From: Roseomonas mucosa ATCC BAA-692
GTDB lineage: Bacteria; Pseudomonadota; Alphaproteobacteria; Acetobacterales; Acetobacteraceae
Reading direction: 5' to 3'
NCBI RefSeq assembly: GCF_000622225.1
Contig: NZ_JHWD01000003.1
Span: forward strand, 186,001 to 250,000
Length of the DNA stretch: 64,000 nt
Shown here: one piece after another, positions 20,026-32,084 of the stretch
How positions within the stretch are numbered: position 1 is the first letter of the stretch
How the letters are laid out: each line of letters begins with the position of its first letter
Notes under the pieces: model-generated
The model's database searches: none
What the model was told of the DNA's origin: nothing
The model's input: the letters and a program-made list of their open reading frames with translations, nothing else
Translations under genes and position numbers: made by a program

Positions 20026-21258
20026 TCAGGAGCCGGAGACCCAGCGCCCGATCACCGCCGGGATGCGGGCCACCAGACCCATCTTCCCGACATCGGCGCC
20101 CGCGATCAGCGGCAGGCTCATCTCCGGCACGCCCTGACCGGAGACGTGGATCTTGCCGACCTCCTGCCCCTTGGCCACGGGGGCCTGCAGCGGCGCGCTG
20201 TAGCTGACCTTGACCTCCAGGTTCTTGCGCCAGCCGCGCGGCAGGGTGAGGACCAGGTCGCGCCCGCCCACCAGCGGCACGGTCGGCCGGTCGCCCAGAT
20301 AGACCGGCGCCTCCTCCACCGTCTCGGCAGCGCGGAACAGGGTCACGTTGTCGAATTCGCGGAAGCCCCATTCGAGCAGGCGCTCGCCTTCCTCGCCGCG
20401 CGCCCGCATGGTCCCCAGCCCGTTCACCACCAGCAGCAGGCGCCGGTCGCCGCGCTTCACCGTGCCGACGAGGCCGTAGCCGCCATCGTCGGTATGCCCG
20501 GTCTTCAGCCCGTCGGCCCCGGCCATGCGGGCCAGCAGCGGGTTGCGGTTCTCCTGGGTGATGTTGTTCCAGCGGAAGGATCGCTCGTTGTAGTACTGCG
20601 CCTCCTGCGGGAAATCCTGCAGCAGCTTGCGGGCGATGATGGTGAGGTCGCGGGCCGTCATGTAGTGGTTCGGGTCGGGCCAGCCCGAGGAATTGCGGAA
20701 GTTGCTGCCCTTGAGGCCGAACTTCTTGCCGTAGTCGTTCATCAGCTCGGCGAACTGGTCCTCGCTGCCCGAGATGGCCTCGGCGAAGACGACGCAGGCA
20801 TCGTTGCCCGACTGGACGATAACACCCTGGATCAGGTCCTTCACCGGGACCTGGGAACCGAGATCGACGAACATCTTGGAGCCGCCCATGCGCCAGGCGC
20901 GCTCGCTGACCGGCAGCTCCTGATCCATCCGCAGCCGGCCCTGCCGGATCATGTCGAAGACGATGTACATCGTCATCAGCTTGGTCATGGAGGACGGCGT
21001 CATCCGCTCGTCGGCGTTCTTCTCCAGCAGCACCGCGCCGGTGTTGACGTCGATCAGGATGGCCTGCCGCGCCTGGGTGTCCACCGGCCCGAGCGGCGTC
21101 GAGGCGGGGTCCGAGGGCGGCGGCGGGGCTGCCGGCTTCTTCGCGGCGGCATGGGGGGCGGCCCGGCGCTGCGCCAGCGCATCGCCCGTCCACCCCATGA
21201 GACCGGCCCCGGCCCCCATCGCGGCCACGGCCCCCAGCAATTCGCGGCGCTTCGCCAT
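20026..21258 (-). CDS. dacF: D-alanyl-D-alanine carboxypeptidase (PBP5/6 type)
   Basis: Trims the terminal D-Ala from peptidoglycan stem peptides in the periplasm; 410 residues. The export signal is AKRRELLGAVAAMG..., with twin arginines followed by LL, so Tat export is possible. After a proline/alanine linker (about 36-60) come the active-site motifs: SMTK with the nucleophile Ser90, SGN, and KTGHTD. The C-terminal domain of PBP5 type is present (VPLVGGRDLVLTLPRGW onward). AAGGGG lies nine bases before the start. It heads the likely operon dacF-tmk-holB-metG-tatD. Confidence 0.94.
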   Translation of the reverse strand: MAKRRELLGAVAAMGAGAGLMGWTGDALAQRRAAPHAAAKKPAAPPPPSDPASTPLGPVDTQARQAILIDVNTGAVLLEKNADERMTPSSMTKLMTMYIVFDMIRQGRLRMDQELPVSERAWRMGGSKMFVDLGSQVPVKDLIQGVIVQSGNDACVVFAEAISGSEDQFAELMNDYGKKFGLKGSNFRNSSGWPDPNHYMTARDLTIIARKLLQDFPQEAQYYNERSFRWNNITQENRNPLLARMAGADGLKTGHTDDGGYGLVGTVKRGDRRLLLVVNGLGTMRARGEEGERLLEWGFREFDNVTLFRAAETVEEAPVYLGDRPTVPLVGGRDLVLTLPRGWRKNLEVKVSYSAPLQAPVAKGQEVGKIHVSGQGVPEMSLPLIAGADVGKMGLVARIPAVIGRWVSGS

Positions 21259-21389
21259 GTCGAGAAATCCCCTTACTGTCCGGCTTCCCCGGGTCTCCCC
21301 AGGCGCATCCCCCTGGCGAGTTCCCCCCGGCTGGCCCCCGGGCCGGCCCCCCGGCCAGCTCCCGGAGCCGGAAACCTATCCTGCCACAG

Positions 21390-22373
21390 TCAGTCGACCA
21401 GGATGCGCGCTTCCGATACGCCCGTGCGCAGCACCTGCTCAAGAGCCCGGTCGGCGGAAGCCGTATCCGGGAAGGGGCCCAGCCGCACCCGCCATTCCGG
21501 GCGCCGGCCCGGGCCGAAGGGCTCGGCCCGCGCACCGGGCACACGGGCCGCGAGCCGCCGGGCCGCGTCCGCGCCGGTGAAGCTGCCGAGCTGGATCATC
21601 AGACGCCCCGGCATGGCGGGTCCCTGACTCACGCGCTCCGGCAGGCGCTCCGGCGGCGGTGTGCGGTCCGGCTCCGGCACGGCGACGGCCCCGGACGCGA
21701 GCGTCGCGGCCCGGCCCGGCTGGCTCCCGCGGGCGCCGGGCGGCGGACCGAGGCTCTCGCGCTGCACCGTCCCGGCCGCAGCGGTGGCGATGCTCAGGGC
21801 CGGCATCTCACCCGGCGCGCGGGCGAGCGAGGCGGCCAGGGCGCGAGAGGGCTCGGCCTCTACCTCGATCCGCACCTGGGCCGGGCGGCCGCGGGCGATG
21901 CCCAGCAGCTCCGCGGCACGCGGGGACAGGCCGATCACCCGCCCCGGGTCCTGCGGCCCGCGGTCGTTGACCCGCACCGAGAGGCTGCGGCCGTTCTCCA
22001 GATTGGTCACGCGCAGGATGGCGGGCAGTTGCAGCGTGCGGTGCTGCGCGGTCAGCAGCGCCGGGTCGTAGGTTTCCCCATCCGCGGTGCGCCGCCCGTC
22101 CCCCGTCCCCGGCAGCACCGTGGCCAGCCCGGTTTCGGCCAGCCCGTAATCCTCGCGCGGATAGGACCAGAGGCCGCCCATGCTATAGGGCTGGCCGATC
22201 GTATAGACGGCGGGGGTCGGCGCCACGGGAGGCGTGCGCGGACCGCAGGAGGCCAGGACGAGGCCCAGGGCCAGGACCGCCGGGACCGCCATGCGGCCGC
22301 CCGCATGGCGGAGTCCGGCGCGGGAAGCCCTGGCGCGAGGGGCCGTGCCCCCCGCGGCGGAGGGCTGGATCAC
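21390..22373 (-). CDS. rlpA: RlpA-like septal ring lipoprotein with SPOR domain
   Basis: A double-psi beta-barrel lipoprotein that cleaves denuded glycan strands. The barrel has TGLATVLPGTGDGRRTADGE, RVNDRGP and VIGLSPRAAELLG; the C-terminal 80 residues (MIQLGSFTGADAARRLA to the end) are a SPOR peptidoglycan-binding repeat. The lipobox is LVLASCG. The start is uncertain: GTG 22373 overlaps the mltB stop and supplies a positively charged region before the signal helix (327 residues); ATG 22292 gives a shorter signal without positive charge. I prefer 22373. Coupling to mltB fits joint septal peptidoglycan processing. Confidence 0.88.
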   Translation of the reverse strand: MIQPSAAGGTAPRARASRAGLRHAGGRMAVPAVLALGLVLASCGPRTPPVAPTPAVYTIGQPYSMGGLWSYPREDYGLAETGLATVLPGTGDGRRTADGETYDPALLTAQHRTLQLPAILRVTNLENGRSLSVRVNDRGPQDPGRVIGLSPRAAELLGIARGRPAQVRIEVEAEPSRALAASLARAPGEMPALSIATAAAGTVQRESLGPPPGARGSQPGRAATLASGAVAVPEPDRTPPPERLPERVSQGPAMPGRLMIQLGSFTGADAARRLAARVPGARAEPFGPGRRPEWRVRLGPFPDTASADRALEQVLRTGVSEARILVD

Positions 22374-23389
22374 GCCACGCGGTCCGACAGCATCCCCACC
22401 GCCAGCGCATAGAAGTCGGACGGATTGTAGCGGCGGATGGCGTTGAAATTCCGGTACACTGCGAAGGCCTGCCCGTCGTCGCCCGGCACCACGATCGCGG
22501 CGTCCTGGTCGAAGCTCGGCAGGGCCGAGCCATCGGCCTTGCGCACCCCGAGACGCGCCCATTCGCCGAGCGGCTTACGGTTTTCCCGGCCCAGATCGCC
22601 CCGGTTCAGCCCGGCCGGCAGAGTCACCTCCCGCCCCCAGAGCACACCGCCCTCCCAGCCGCTCCTGGCCAGGTAGTTGGCGATGGAGCCCAGCGCGTCG
22701 GCGCGGTCGTCCCAGATGTCCTTGCGGCCGTCGCCATCGAAATCCACCGCCAAGCGGTTGAAGCTGCTGGGCATGAACTGCGGCTGGCCCATGGCGCCGG
22801 CATAGGAACCGCGCATCCGGTCCACGCTGACATGGCCGGCATCCAGGATCTTCAGCGCGGCGATCAGCTCGGCCCGGAAGAACTTCGCCCGGCGCCCTTC
22901 CCAGGCCAGGGTGGCCAGGGCCTCCACGGTGTTGAAGTTGCCCGTATAGGCGCCGTAGTTGGTTTCCAGCCCCCAGATCGCCACCACCACGCGGGCGCTG
23001 ACGTTGAAGCGGCGCTCGATGTCCTGCAGCAGCGCCATGTTCTCGGCCACCATCTGGCGGCCCCGGTCGATGCGCGTCTGGCTCAGCCGCCCGTCGCGGT
23101 ACTGGGCCCAGGTCATGGTGAATTCGGGCTGCCGGCGGTCCAGCTCAATGACCTTGTCATTGGGCCGAAGGCCGGAAAGCGCCCGGCTCAGGGTCGCGTC
23201 CGAGATCCCGCCGCGGCGCGCCTCGGCACGCAGCCCCTGCAGGAAGGAGGCGAAGCTTTCCTCCTGCGCCCGTGCCCCGAACGGCACCAGGGAGGAGGCG
23301 GAAGCCCCGGCGGCAGCCAGGGTGGAAAGGAGAGCGCGTCTTGTGGCCGGCATGGGCGCAGAGGTGGCACGCGGCGCCGATTCCGGCAA
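22370..23389 (-). CDS. mltB: Lytic murein transglycosylase (MltB family)
   Basis: Cleaves glycan strands to 1,6-anhydro-muropeptides in the periplasm. The signal region has MPATRRALLSTLAAAG, with a twin-arginine look. The catalytic glutamate is Glu142 in IWGLETNYG; GAMGQPQFMPSSF, the DGDGRKDIWDD loop (EF-hand-like) and YNPSDFYALAVG are all family marks. The start may be 23389 or the ATG at 23353, directly before ATRRALL. No lipobox is seen, so it is probably soluble rather than lipid-anchored. It overlaps the rlpA start. Confidence 0.92.
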   Translation of the reverse strand: MPESAPRATSAPMPATRRALLSTLAAAGASASSLVPFGARAQEESFASFLQGLRAEARRGGISDATLSRALSGLRPNDKVIELDRRQPEFTMTWAQYRDGRLSQTRIDRGRQMVAENMALLQDIERRFNVSARVVVAIWGLETNYGAYTGNFNTVEALATLAWEGRRAKFFRAELIAALKILDAGHVSVDRMRGSYAGAMGQPQFMPSSFNRLAVDFDGDGRKDIWDDRADALGSIANYLARSGWEGGVLWGREVTLPAGLNRGDLGRENRKPLGEWARLGVRKADGSALPSFDQDAAIVVPGDDGQAFAVYRNFNAIRRYNPSDFYALAVGMLSDRVA

Positions 23390-23474
23390 CGGATCGCGCG
23401 CCGCCGCCGAGTAACCTTTCCGGGGTGTTGCCCGCTTTCCCTGATGCGCCGTCGCAGCCGCCTGTGGTGGCCCC

Positions 23475-24551
23475 TCAGAACCGCAGGGAGATGTTGATCG
23501 ACCCGAAGGACTGCGTGCCGCGCTGGCCGTAGAATTCCTCGGAGCGCAGGATCTGCGTATAGGCGATGCGCATGTCGCGCCACAGCACGGCGAAGCCTGC
23601 CTGGAGGTCGCCCACCAGCCAGCGCCGGTCCACGCTGCGGCTGTCGCGCCAGGTGTTGCCGTCCAGCGTGATGTCGCGCCCCACGACGCGCCCGTCCACG
23701 CCGCCGAAGACGTACCAGCCGAGTTCCCGGGTCGGCTCGACCCAGCCCGAACCGGCCAGGGCCGGGCGGATGCGGGCCGGCCCCCAGTCGGACTTCAGGC
23801 CCTTGCCCAGGCGGAAGGTGCCGCCCACCGCGCCGTAGATGTTGCCGTTGCCCAGGGAGAGGGTGGCGGCCGGGATGATCTCCGTCTCGAATCCCTGCCA
23901 GCTGCCCGTGGAAACCCTCCAGCGCCGCTCGGTCAGCAGGTCGATCACCGGCTCGTCCTTGATCTGGTAGTCCCAGCCCTTGGTGGTCTTGACCCCGATC
24001 AGCCGGTGCCAGTTGTTCTGAACCTGTTCGCCCAGCGCCCCCGGACCCACGAGCCCGGCCTGGATCTCGAAGATGGTCTGGCGGCTGGGCGTGGCATGGC
24101 TGAGGCTGAGCGCGCCGTAGAGATGGCCGGCATAGGGCCGGTCCGAGGGATCCGGGTTCCGGAGCTGCTTGTCCTCCGGCGTGAAGATGTTGTGGCCGAA
24201 GGAGAGGCCCCAGCGCAGCGGCCCCGGCCCCAGCAGCCAGCCCATGCCGCGGTCGATCCAGGCCAGCGAATCGGGCATCGTGGTGGCCGGGGAGCGCCAG
24301 GTCAGCAACAGCCCGTTGGTATAGTAGCGGTCGGAATTGCCGCCAAAGAGGTCGTTCTCCACCGTCAGGCCCCAGGTGCCTGACCGGACCGGCGTGGCCT
24401 CCGCGGGTGGCGTGGCCGATGGCGCGGCCAATGGCCCGGCCACTGGCCCGGCCGCGCCGGCGGCGACCGGCGCCACCGGAGCGAGCATGGCCGCGATGAG
24501 CCCGGCATGGATGTGATGGAGGATGGCGCGGGCGCGGGGTGCGGAGTTCAT
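23475..24551 (-). CDS. lpxR: LpxR-like lipid A deacylase, outer membrane beta-barrel (DUF2219)
   Basis: An outer membrane barrel of 358 residues from ATG 24551. After a signal peptide (HAGLIAAMLAPVAPVAAGA) comes the family signature LTVENDLFGGNSDRYYTNGL, whose Asn-Asp pair matches the active-site residues described for Salmonella LpxR; SFGHNIFTPED and DRPYAGHLYGAL follow. The protein ends with SINISLRF, an aromatic terminus suitable for barrel assembly. LpxR removes the 3'-acyloxyacyl chain from lipid A. A longer frame upstream runs through tRNA-Ser and is not coding. Outside Enterobacteria the substrate is inferred only. Confidence 0.85.
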   Translation of the reverse strand: MNSAPRARAILHHIHAGLIAAMLAPVAPVAAGAAGPVAGPLAAPSATPPAEATPVRSGTWGLTVENDLFGGNSDRYYTNGLLLTWRSPATTMPDSLAWIDRGMGWLLGPGPLRWGLSFGHNIFTPEDKQLRNPDPSDRPYAGHLYGALSLSHATPSRQTIFEIQAGLVGPGALGEQVQNNWHRLIGVKTTKGWDYQIKDEPVIDLLTERRWRVSTGSWQGFETEIIPAATLSLGNGNIYGAVGGTFRLGKGLKSDWGPARIRPALAGSGWVEPTRELGWYVFGGVDGRVVGRDITLDGNTWRDSRSVDRRWLVGDLQAGFAVLWRDMRIAYTQILRSEEFYGQRGTQSFGSINISLRF

Positions 24552-24602
24552 CGCCCCCGGCTTGCCTTGCGGACCGCTCCGGAGCAAGGAAGGGCCTCGC
24601 GC

Positions 24603-24692
24603 GGATGGGTGGCCGAGCGGTCTAAGGCAGCGGTCTTGAAAACCGCCGTGGGTGCAAGCCCACCGTGGGTTCGAATCCCACCCCATCCGCCA
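24603..24692 (+). tRNA. tRNA-Ser (anticodon TGA)
   Basis: A class II tRNA with a long variable arm. Acceptor arms GGATGGG (24603-24609) and CCCATCC (24682-24688) pair; the anticodon stem GCGGT/ACCGC closes the loop CTTGAAA, giving anticodon TGA; the T-loop is GTTCGAATC; CCA is encoded (24690-24692). It is transcribed away from lpxR. Confidence 0.97.
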
Positions 24693-24746
24693 TCCCCCCC
24701 AGCAGCTTTCATGGGGGCCGGGATACGCCAGCCTTCGGGGCTGCGA

Positions 24747-24772
24747 AAGCCTCGCCACTAAGCCTCGCCACT
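24747..24772 (+). repeat. 13-base perfect tandem duplication downstream of tRNA-Ser
   Basis: AAGCCTCGCCACT occurs twice head to tail (24747-24759 and 24760-24772) about 55 bases after the tRNA. It does not match the tRNA 3' end, so it is not an attachment site. Confidence 0.8.
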
Positions 24773-24915
24773 CCGGCCGTCGCCCCGCATCGCCCTTTGC
24801 CCGTCACGATAGGGCGCATGGGCCGGCCCACGAGGAAAGCGGGAGCGGTAACGTCTCGGGACCGCCGCGTCATGGCCGAACGCGCCAGAACACCGGGATG
24901 CGCCGTCCAGAACGG

Positions 24916-24944
24916 TTTCCCCCGCCGGCCAGTGCTTCTATAAT
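24916..24944 (+). promoter_or_regulatory. Promoter with perfect -10 box, probably giving a leaderless transcript
   Basis: TATAAT at 24939-24944 exactly matches the -10 consensus; a weak TTTCCC lies 17 bases upstream. The GTG start of the next gene begins eight bases after the last base of the box, where transcription would start, and no Shine-Dalgarno sequence fits between. Confidence 0.6.
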
Positions 24945-24951
24945 CGGCGCC

Positions 24952-25620
24952 GTGAACGTCCTTTCGCCACCACGCGCACGTCTCAGCATCGAAGTCGTCT
25001 TCGACCTCGTCTGTCCCTGGTGCTTCCTCGGCATACGCCGCCTGCGCCGGGCCCTGCGCTCGCGGCCCGACGTGATGGCCGACATGGTCTGGCGCCCCTT
25101 CCTGCTCAACCCGGATGCGGGCGTGGGGGGAATACAGCGTTCGGACTACATCGCTCGCCGCTTCGGCGGGGAGGACCGCACCCGGCGCCTGCATACCACG
25201 CTGGCGGAACTGGGCAGGGTGGAGGACATTGCCTTCCGGTTCGACCTGCTGCACCGCTCGGTCTCCTCGCTGGACGCACACCGGCTGGTGCGGATGGCGG
25301 CGCGGATCGGCCGGGCGGACGAAGCTGTGGACCGGCTCTTCACCGGCTACTTCACCCAGGGTCTCGATATCGGCCGGCAGGACGTGCTCCTGCCCCTCGG
25401 CGTGTCACTGGGGCTGGAACAGGCCACGCTGCACCGCTTCCTGTCCGGCAATGCCGAGGTCGAGGACGTGCACGCGGAGAACCTCCGTGCCCATCGCCTG
25501 GGCATCAACGGCGTGCCCTGCTTCGTGGTGAGCGGCCGCCATGCCATCGCCGGGGCGCAGGAGCCGGAGGTGCTGGAGCGCCTGCTGGACATCGCCATCA
25601 CCGAGGGCGAGTTCGCCTGA
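24952..25620 (+). CDS. DsbA-family oxidoreductase (FrnE-like), probably leaderless
   Basis: A thioredoxin-fold protein of 222 residues with the active-site CPWC in FDLVCPWCFLG, the typical position after the first beta strand. The all-helical insert and the C-terminal GINGVPCFVVSGRHAIAGAQ with the cis-proline are as in FrnE and 2-hydroxychromene-2-carboxylate isomerase relatives. There is no signal peptide, so it acts in the cytoplasm, perhaps in thiol redox stress. The start is GTG 24952; a perfect TATAAT just upstream leaves no room for a leader. An ATG at 24898 in the same frame would lie upstream of that promoter. Confidence 0.88.
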   Translation: MNVLSPPRARLSIEVVFDLVCPWCFLGIRRLRRALRSRPDVMADMVWRPFLLNPDAGVGGIQRSDYIARRFGGEDRTRRLHTTLAELGRVEDIAFRFDLLHRSVSSLDAHRLVRMAARIGRADEAVDRLFTGYFTQGLDIGRQDVLLPLGVSLGLEQATLHRFLSGNAEVEDVHAENLRAHRLGINGVPCFVVSGRHAIAGAQEPEVLERLLDIAITEGEFA

Positions 25621-25673
25621 ACGACTCCTTCCGGGCCTGACCTTTCCGGATCCGGCGTTCCCGGGCCGAAGGC

Positions 25674-26031
25674 TCAGCCTGTCCTGGCACCGCCCGGCTG
25701 GTGGCCGCTGACCAGGCGCGCCGCGTCATGCGGCAGCCGCAGCACGTCGACAAGGCTCAGCAGGCCCAGCACCGCGACCACCAGGAAGGCCAGCCGGAAA
25801 TCCTCCAGGGTCGGGACCCCGACTTCTCCATGGAAGGACTGGCCCAGCCGCAGCACCACGGCGCCCAGGGCGATGCCGAGGCCGAGCGCCATCTGCTGCA
25901 CGGCGCTGAACAGCGTGTTGGCGCCGCTCATATCGCCGGGCGGCACATCGGCGAAGGCCAGGGTGTTCAGCGCGGTGAACTGCATGGAGCGGGCCAGCCC
26001 GCTGACAGCCGGGACGAGCGGGCCGCCACCC
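25674..26031 (-). pseudogene. C-terminal remnant of a DHA2-type MFS transporter
   Basis: Only the last quarter of a drug-efflux-type major facilitator remains. The frame encodes GLARSMQFTALNTLAFADVP and the helix pair ALGLGIALGAVVL and AFLVVAVLGLLSLVDVL, matching the last two membrane segments of EmrB/QacA-type transporters. Family-like residues begin before the first ATG (25985), and the frame then runs without a start into the end of mfd, whose stop is at 26032-26034. So the 5' part, normally about 400 codons, has been deleted. There is no ribosome site before 25985. A functional short protein is unlikely. Confidence 0.72.
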
Positions 26032-29495
<3,464 letters not shown>

Positions 29496-29499
<4 letters not shown>

Positions 29500-29858
29500 G
29501 AGGCGCTGCCCTCCCCCTTGCCGAGGCCGCCGCGCATCTCGGCGGTCATCCCGGCGCCGCTGGCGGTGCATTCCCGGGCCATGCGTTCCAGCATCGGGGT
29601 GCGGACCTCCTCCGGGATGGGGCGGCGGCCGCTCAGCCAGTCCTGCATGTCCACGTCCAGGTGCTCCAGCACCGCCTCCAGCTCGTCCAGTTCCGCCTCG
29701 CCGAAGCCGGCGATGTTCCGGGCGACGAAATGCCCGACCATCAGGTCGGTCTCCCTGGTGCCCCGGTGCCAGGCACGGAAGAGCAGCCGCTTGCGCCGCG
29801 GATCGAGCGCCTGCGGCTCGGCTTCCTGCTGGGACTGCGCGTCGGGGGTATCGGACAT
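29496..29858 (-). CDS. sdhE: Succinate dehydrogenase assembly factor SdhE
   Basis: A small acidic protein (120 residues) that helps attach FAD to SdhA. The diagnostic RGTRE sits in RRKRLLFRAWHRGTRETDLM (the RGxxE motif), followed by helices rich in Glu and Leu as in the family. It is a little longer than usual at both ends, with a low-complexity glycine/serine tail. The start is probably ATG 29858; 29867 and 29918 are alternatives, none with a good ribosome site. sdhE-mfd facing recG is a standard alphaproteobacterial arrangement. Confidence 0.88.
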
Positions 29859-29992
29859 CGGGAACATACCGGTTGGGTCGGGCGCCGCGTCCGGCCGGGA
29901 CGGGGCCTCGTGGAACACAGCGGGAGAACGGCTTGGGCGGCCAAGGGTTCGCCCTTCGTTCGATCACTGCCATATAGAGGCCGACTTCCGCC

Positions 29993-32080
29993 ATGTCAGC
30001 CCAGCCCCCGCACGAGCCCCCGCCACCCCTGCTCGCCCCCCTCGACACCCTGCCCGCGGCCCAGGCCAAGGCGCCCCGCCTGGCGGAGGCGGTGGGCGGT
30101 TCGCGGCTGATCGACCTGCTCTTCCACCTGCCCGAGCGGTACGTGGACCGGCGGCGCGTGACCTCGCTGGCCGAGGCGAATGACGGCGACGTGGCGACGC
30201 TGACCATCCATGTGACCGCCATCTCCGCCCCCGGCAGCCCCTCCCGCCCCTGGGTGCTGCGGGCGCGCTGCGAGGATTCGGTGCTGGAGATCGCCTGGTT
30301 CATCCGCGCCCGCTGGGTCGGCCCCTGGCTGCACCGGACCTTTCCCGAGGATTCCGTCCGCACGGTGTCCGGGCGGGTCCGCCGCTACGGCAACCGCTGG
30401 CAGATGGAGCCGCCGGATTTCGTCAGCCCGCCCGACGAGATCCCCGCCTTGCAGCCGATCTGGCCGCTGGTGAAGGGCCTCGCCGCGAAGGACGTGGCGA
30501 AGGCCATGGGGGCCGCCCTGCCGCTGCTGGCGGAGGTGCGGGACTGGGCCGATCCGGCAATCCTGAAGCGCCGCCGCTGGCCGGATTTCGCCGGGGCGGT
30601 CCATGGCCTCCAGGCGCCGGAGCGCATTCCCGGCCCCGAGGCGCTGGACCGGCTAGCCTATGACGAGCTGCTGGCCGGGCAGATCGCCATCGGCCTGGTC
30701 CGCCGCGCCGCGCAGACCCGGCCGGGCCGGATGCTGACCGGCGATGGTGGGTTGCGGGAGAAAGCGCTCGCCGCCTTCGGCCATCCGCCCACCGGCGCCC
30801 AGCGCCAGGCCATCGCGGAGATCGATGCCGACCTCGCCGCGCCCCGGCGGATGCTGCGGCTGCTCCAGGGCGACGTCGGCTCCGGCAAGACGCTGGTGGC
30901 GCTGATGGCCATGCTGCGGGCCGTCGAGGCCGGCGCCCAGGCCGCCATCATGGCGCCCACCGAGATCCTGGCGCGGCAGCATCTCCGCACCTTCTCCCGC
31001 CTCGCCGGGGCGGCGGGGGTGCAGGTGGCCCTCCTGGCCGGCAGCGTGAAGGGCAAGGAGCGGTCCCGCGTCCTGCTCGGCCTGGCCAGCGGCTCCATCC
31101 CCCTGGTGGTCGGTACCCACGCGCTGTTCCAGGAGAAGGTGGCCTTCCGCGACCTGGGCCTCGTGGTGGTGGACGAGCAGCACCGCTTCGGCGTGGCGCA
31201 GCGCCTCGCCCTGGCCGGCAAGGGGGAGGACACGGACATGCTGGTCATGACCGCCACCCCGATCCCCCGCACCCTGCTGCTGACCCAGTGGGGGGAGATG
31301 GCGGTCTCCCGCCTCGCCGAGCGTCCGGCCGGGCGCAAGCCGATCGTGACACGCATCATCTCCCGCGAGCGGCGGGAGGAGGTGGTGGCGGCGCTGCGCC
31401 GTGCCTTCGCGAAGGGGGACCGGGCCTACTGGGTGGTCCGCGCCGTGGAGGAAGGCGAGCACCACGACAATGTCGCCGCCGAGACCACCTTCGCGGCGCT
31501 GCGCGAGATCTTCGGCGAGGAGGTCCGCCTCGCCCATGGCGCCCAGGCGCTGGACGTGCGCGAGGCGGCGCTGCGCGACTTCGCCTCCGGGCAGGCGAAG
31601 CTGCTGGTCGCCACCACCGTGATCGAGGTGGGCGTGGACGTGCCCGAGGCCACGATCATGATCATCGAGCAGGCGGAGCGCTTCGGCCTCGCCGCCCTGC
31701 ACCAGCTCCGTGGCCGGGTCGGGCGCGGCGAGGCCCAGTCCTATTGCCTCCTGCTGCCCTCATCCGACCTCGTGGACGGGGAGAAGCGCCGCCTCGCCGT
31801 GCTGCGCGACACGGAGGACGGGTTCGTGATCGCGGACGAGGATCTCAACCACCGCGGCGGCGGCGACGCCCTCGGCACGCGGCAGGCGGGGCAGATGGGA
31901 CGCCGCATGGTCGATCCGCAGCGCCACGGCAGCCTCGTCCGCATGGCGCACCAGGACGCCACCCTGTTGCTGGAACGCGACCCCAGCCTGGACCGCACCG
32001 AGCGCGGGCGGGCCGTGGCGCGCTGGCTGATGCCCTTCTTCGGCCATGACGTGACGCTGGAGCGGCTGGCGGCAGGATAG
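29993..32080 (+). CDS. recG: ATP-dependent DNA helicase RecG
   Basis: Branch-migrating helicase for stalled forks and Holliday junctions, 695 residues. The wedge/OB domain occupies about 60-160 (HLPERYVDRR, then the SGRVRRYGNRWQMEPP strand set). Motor motifs are LQGDVGSGKTLVAL (Walker A), VVVDEQHRFGVAQR (DEQH), MTATPIPRTLLL, and the late QLRGRVGRGEAQSYC. It is transcribed divergently from sdhE with 134 bases between the start codons, and it ends five bases before the converging protease gene. Confidence 0.96.
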   Translation: MSAQPPHEPPPPLLAPLDTLPAAQAKAPRLAEAVGGSRLIDLLFHLPERYVDRRRVTSLAEANDGDVATLTIHVTAISAPGSPSRPWVLRARCEDSVLEIAWFIRARWVGPWLHRTFPEDSVRTVSGRVRRYGNRWQMEPPDFVSPPDEIPALQPIWPLVKGLAAKDVAKAMGAALPLLAEVRDWADPAILKRRRWPDFAGAVHGLQAPERIPGPEALDRLAYDELLAGQIAIGLVRRAAQTRPGRMLTGDGGLREKALAAFGHPPTGAQRQAIAEIDADLAAPRRMLRLLQGDVGSGKTLVALMAMLRAVEAGAQAAIMAPTEILARQHLRTFSRLAGAAGVQVALLAGSVKGKERSRVLLGLASGSIPLVVGTHALFQEKVAFRDLGLVVVDEQHRFGVAQRLALAGKGEDTDMLVMTATPIPRTLLLTQWGEMAVSRLAERPAGRKPIVTRIISRERREEVVAALRRAFAKGDRAYWVVRAVEEGEHHDNVAAETTFAALREIFGEEVRLAHGAQALDVREAALRDFASGQAKLLVATTVIEVGVDVPEATIMIIEQAERFGLAALHQLRGRVGRGEAQSYCLLLPSSDLVDGEKRRLAVLRDTEDGFVIADEDLNHRGGGDALGTRQAGQMGRRMVDPQRHGSLVRMAHQDATLLLERDPSLDRTERGRAVARWLMPFFGHDVTLERLAAG

Positions 32081-32084
32081 GGTT

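Noticed and set aside
24603-24772. Possible integration site at tRNA-Ser with direct repeats
   Set aside because: The 13-base repeat does not copy the tRNA 3' end, and no integrase or foreign genes follow.
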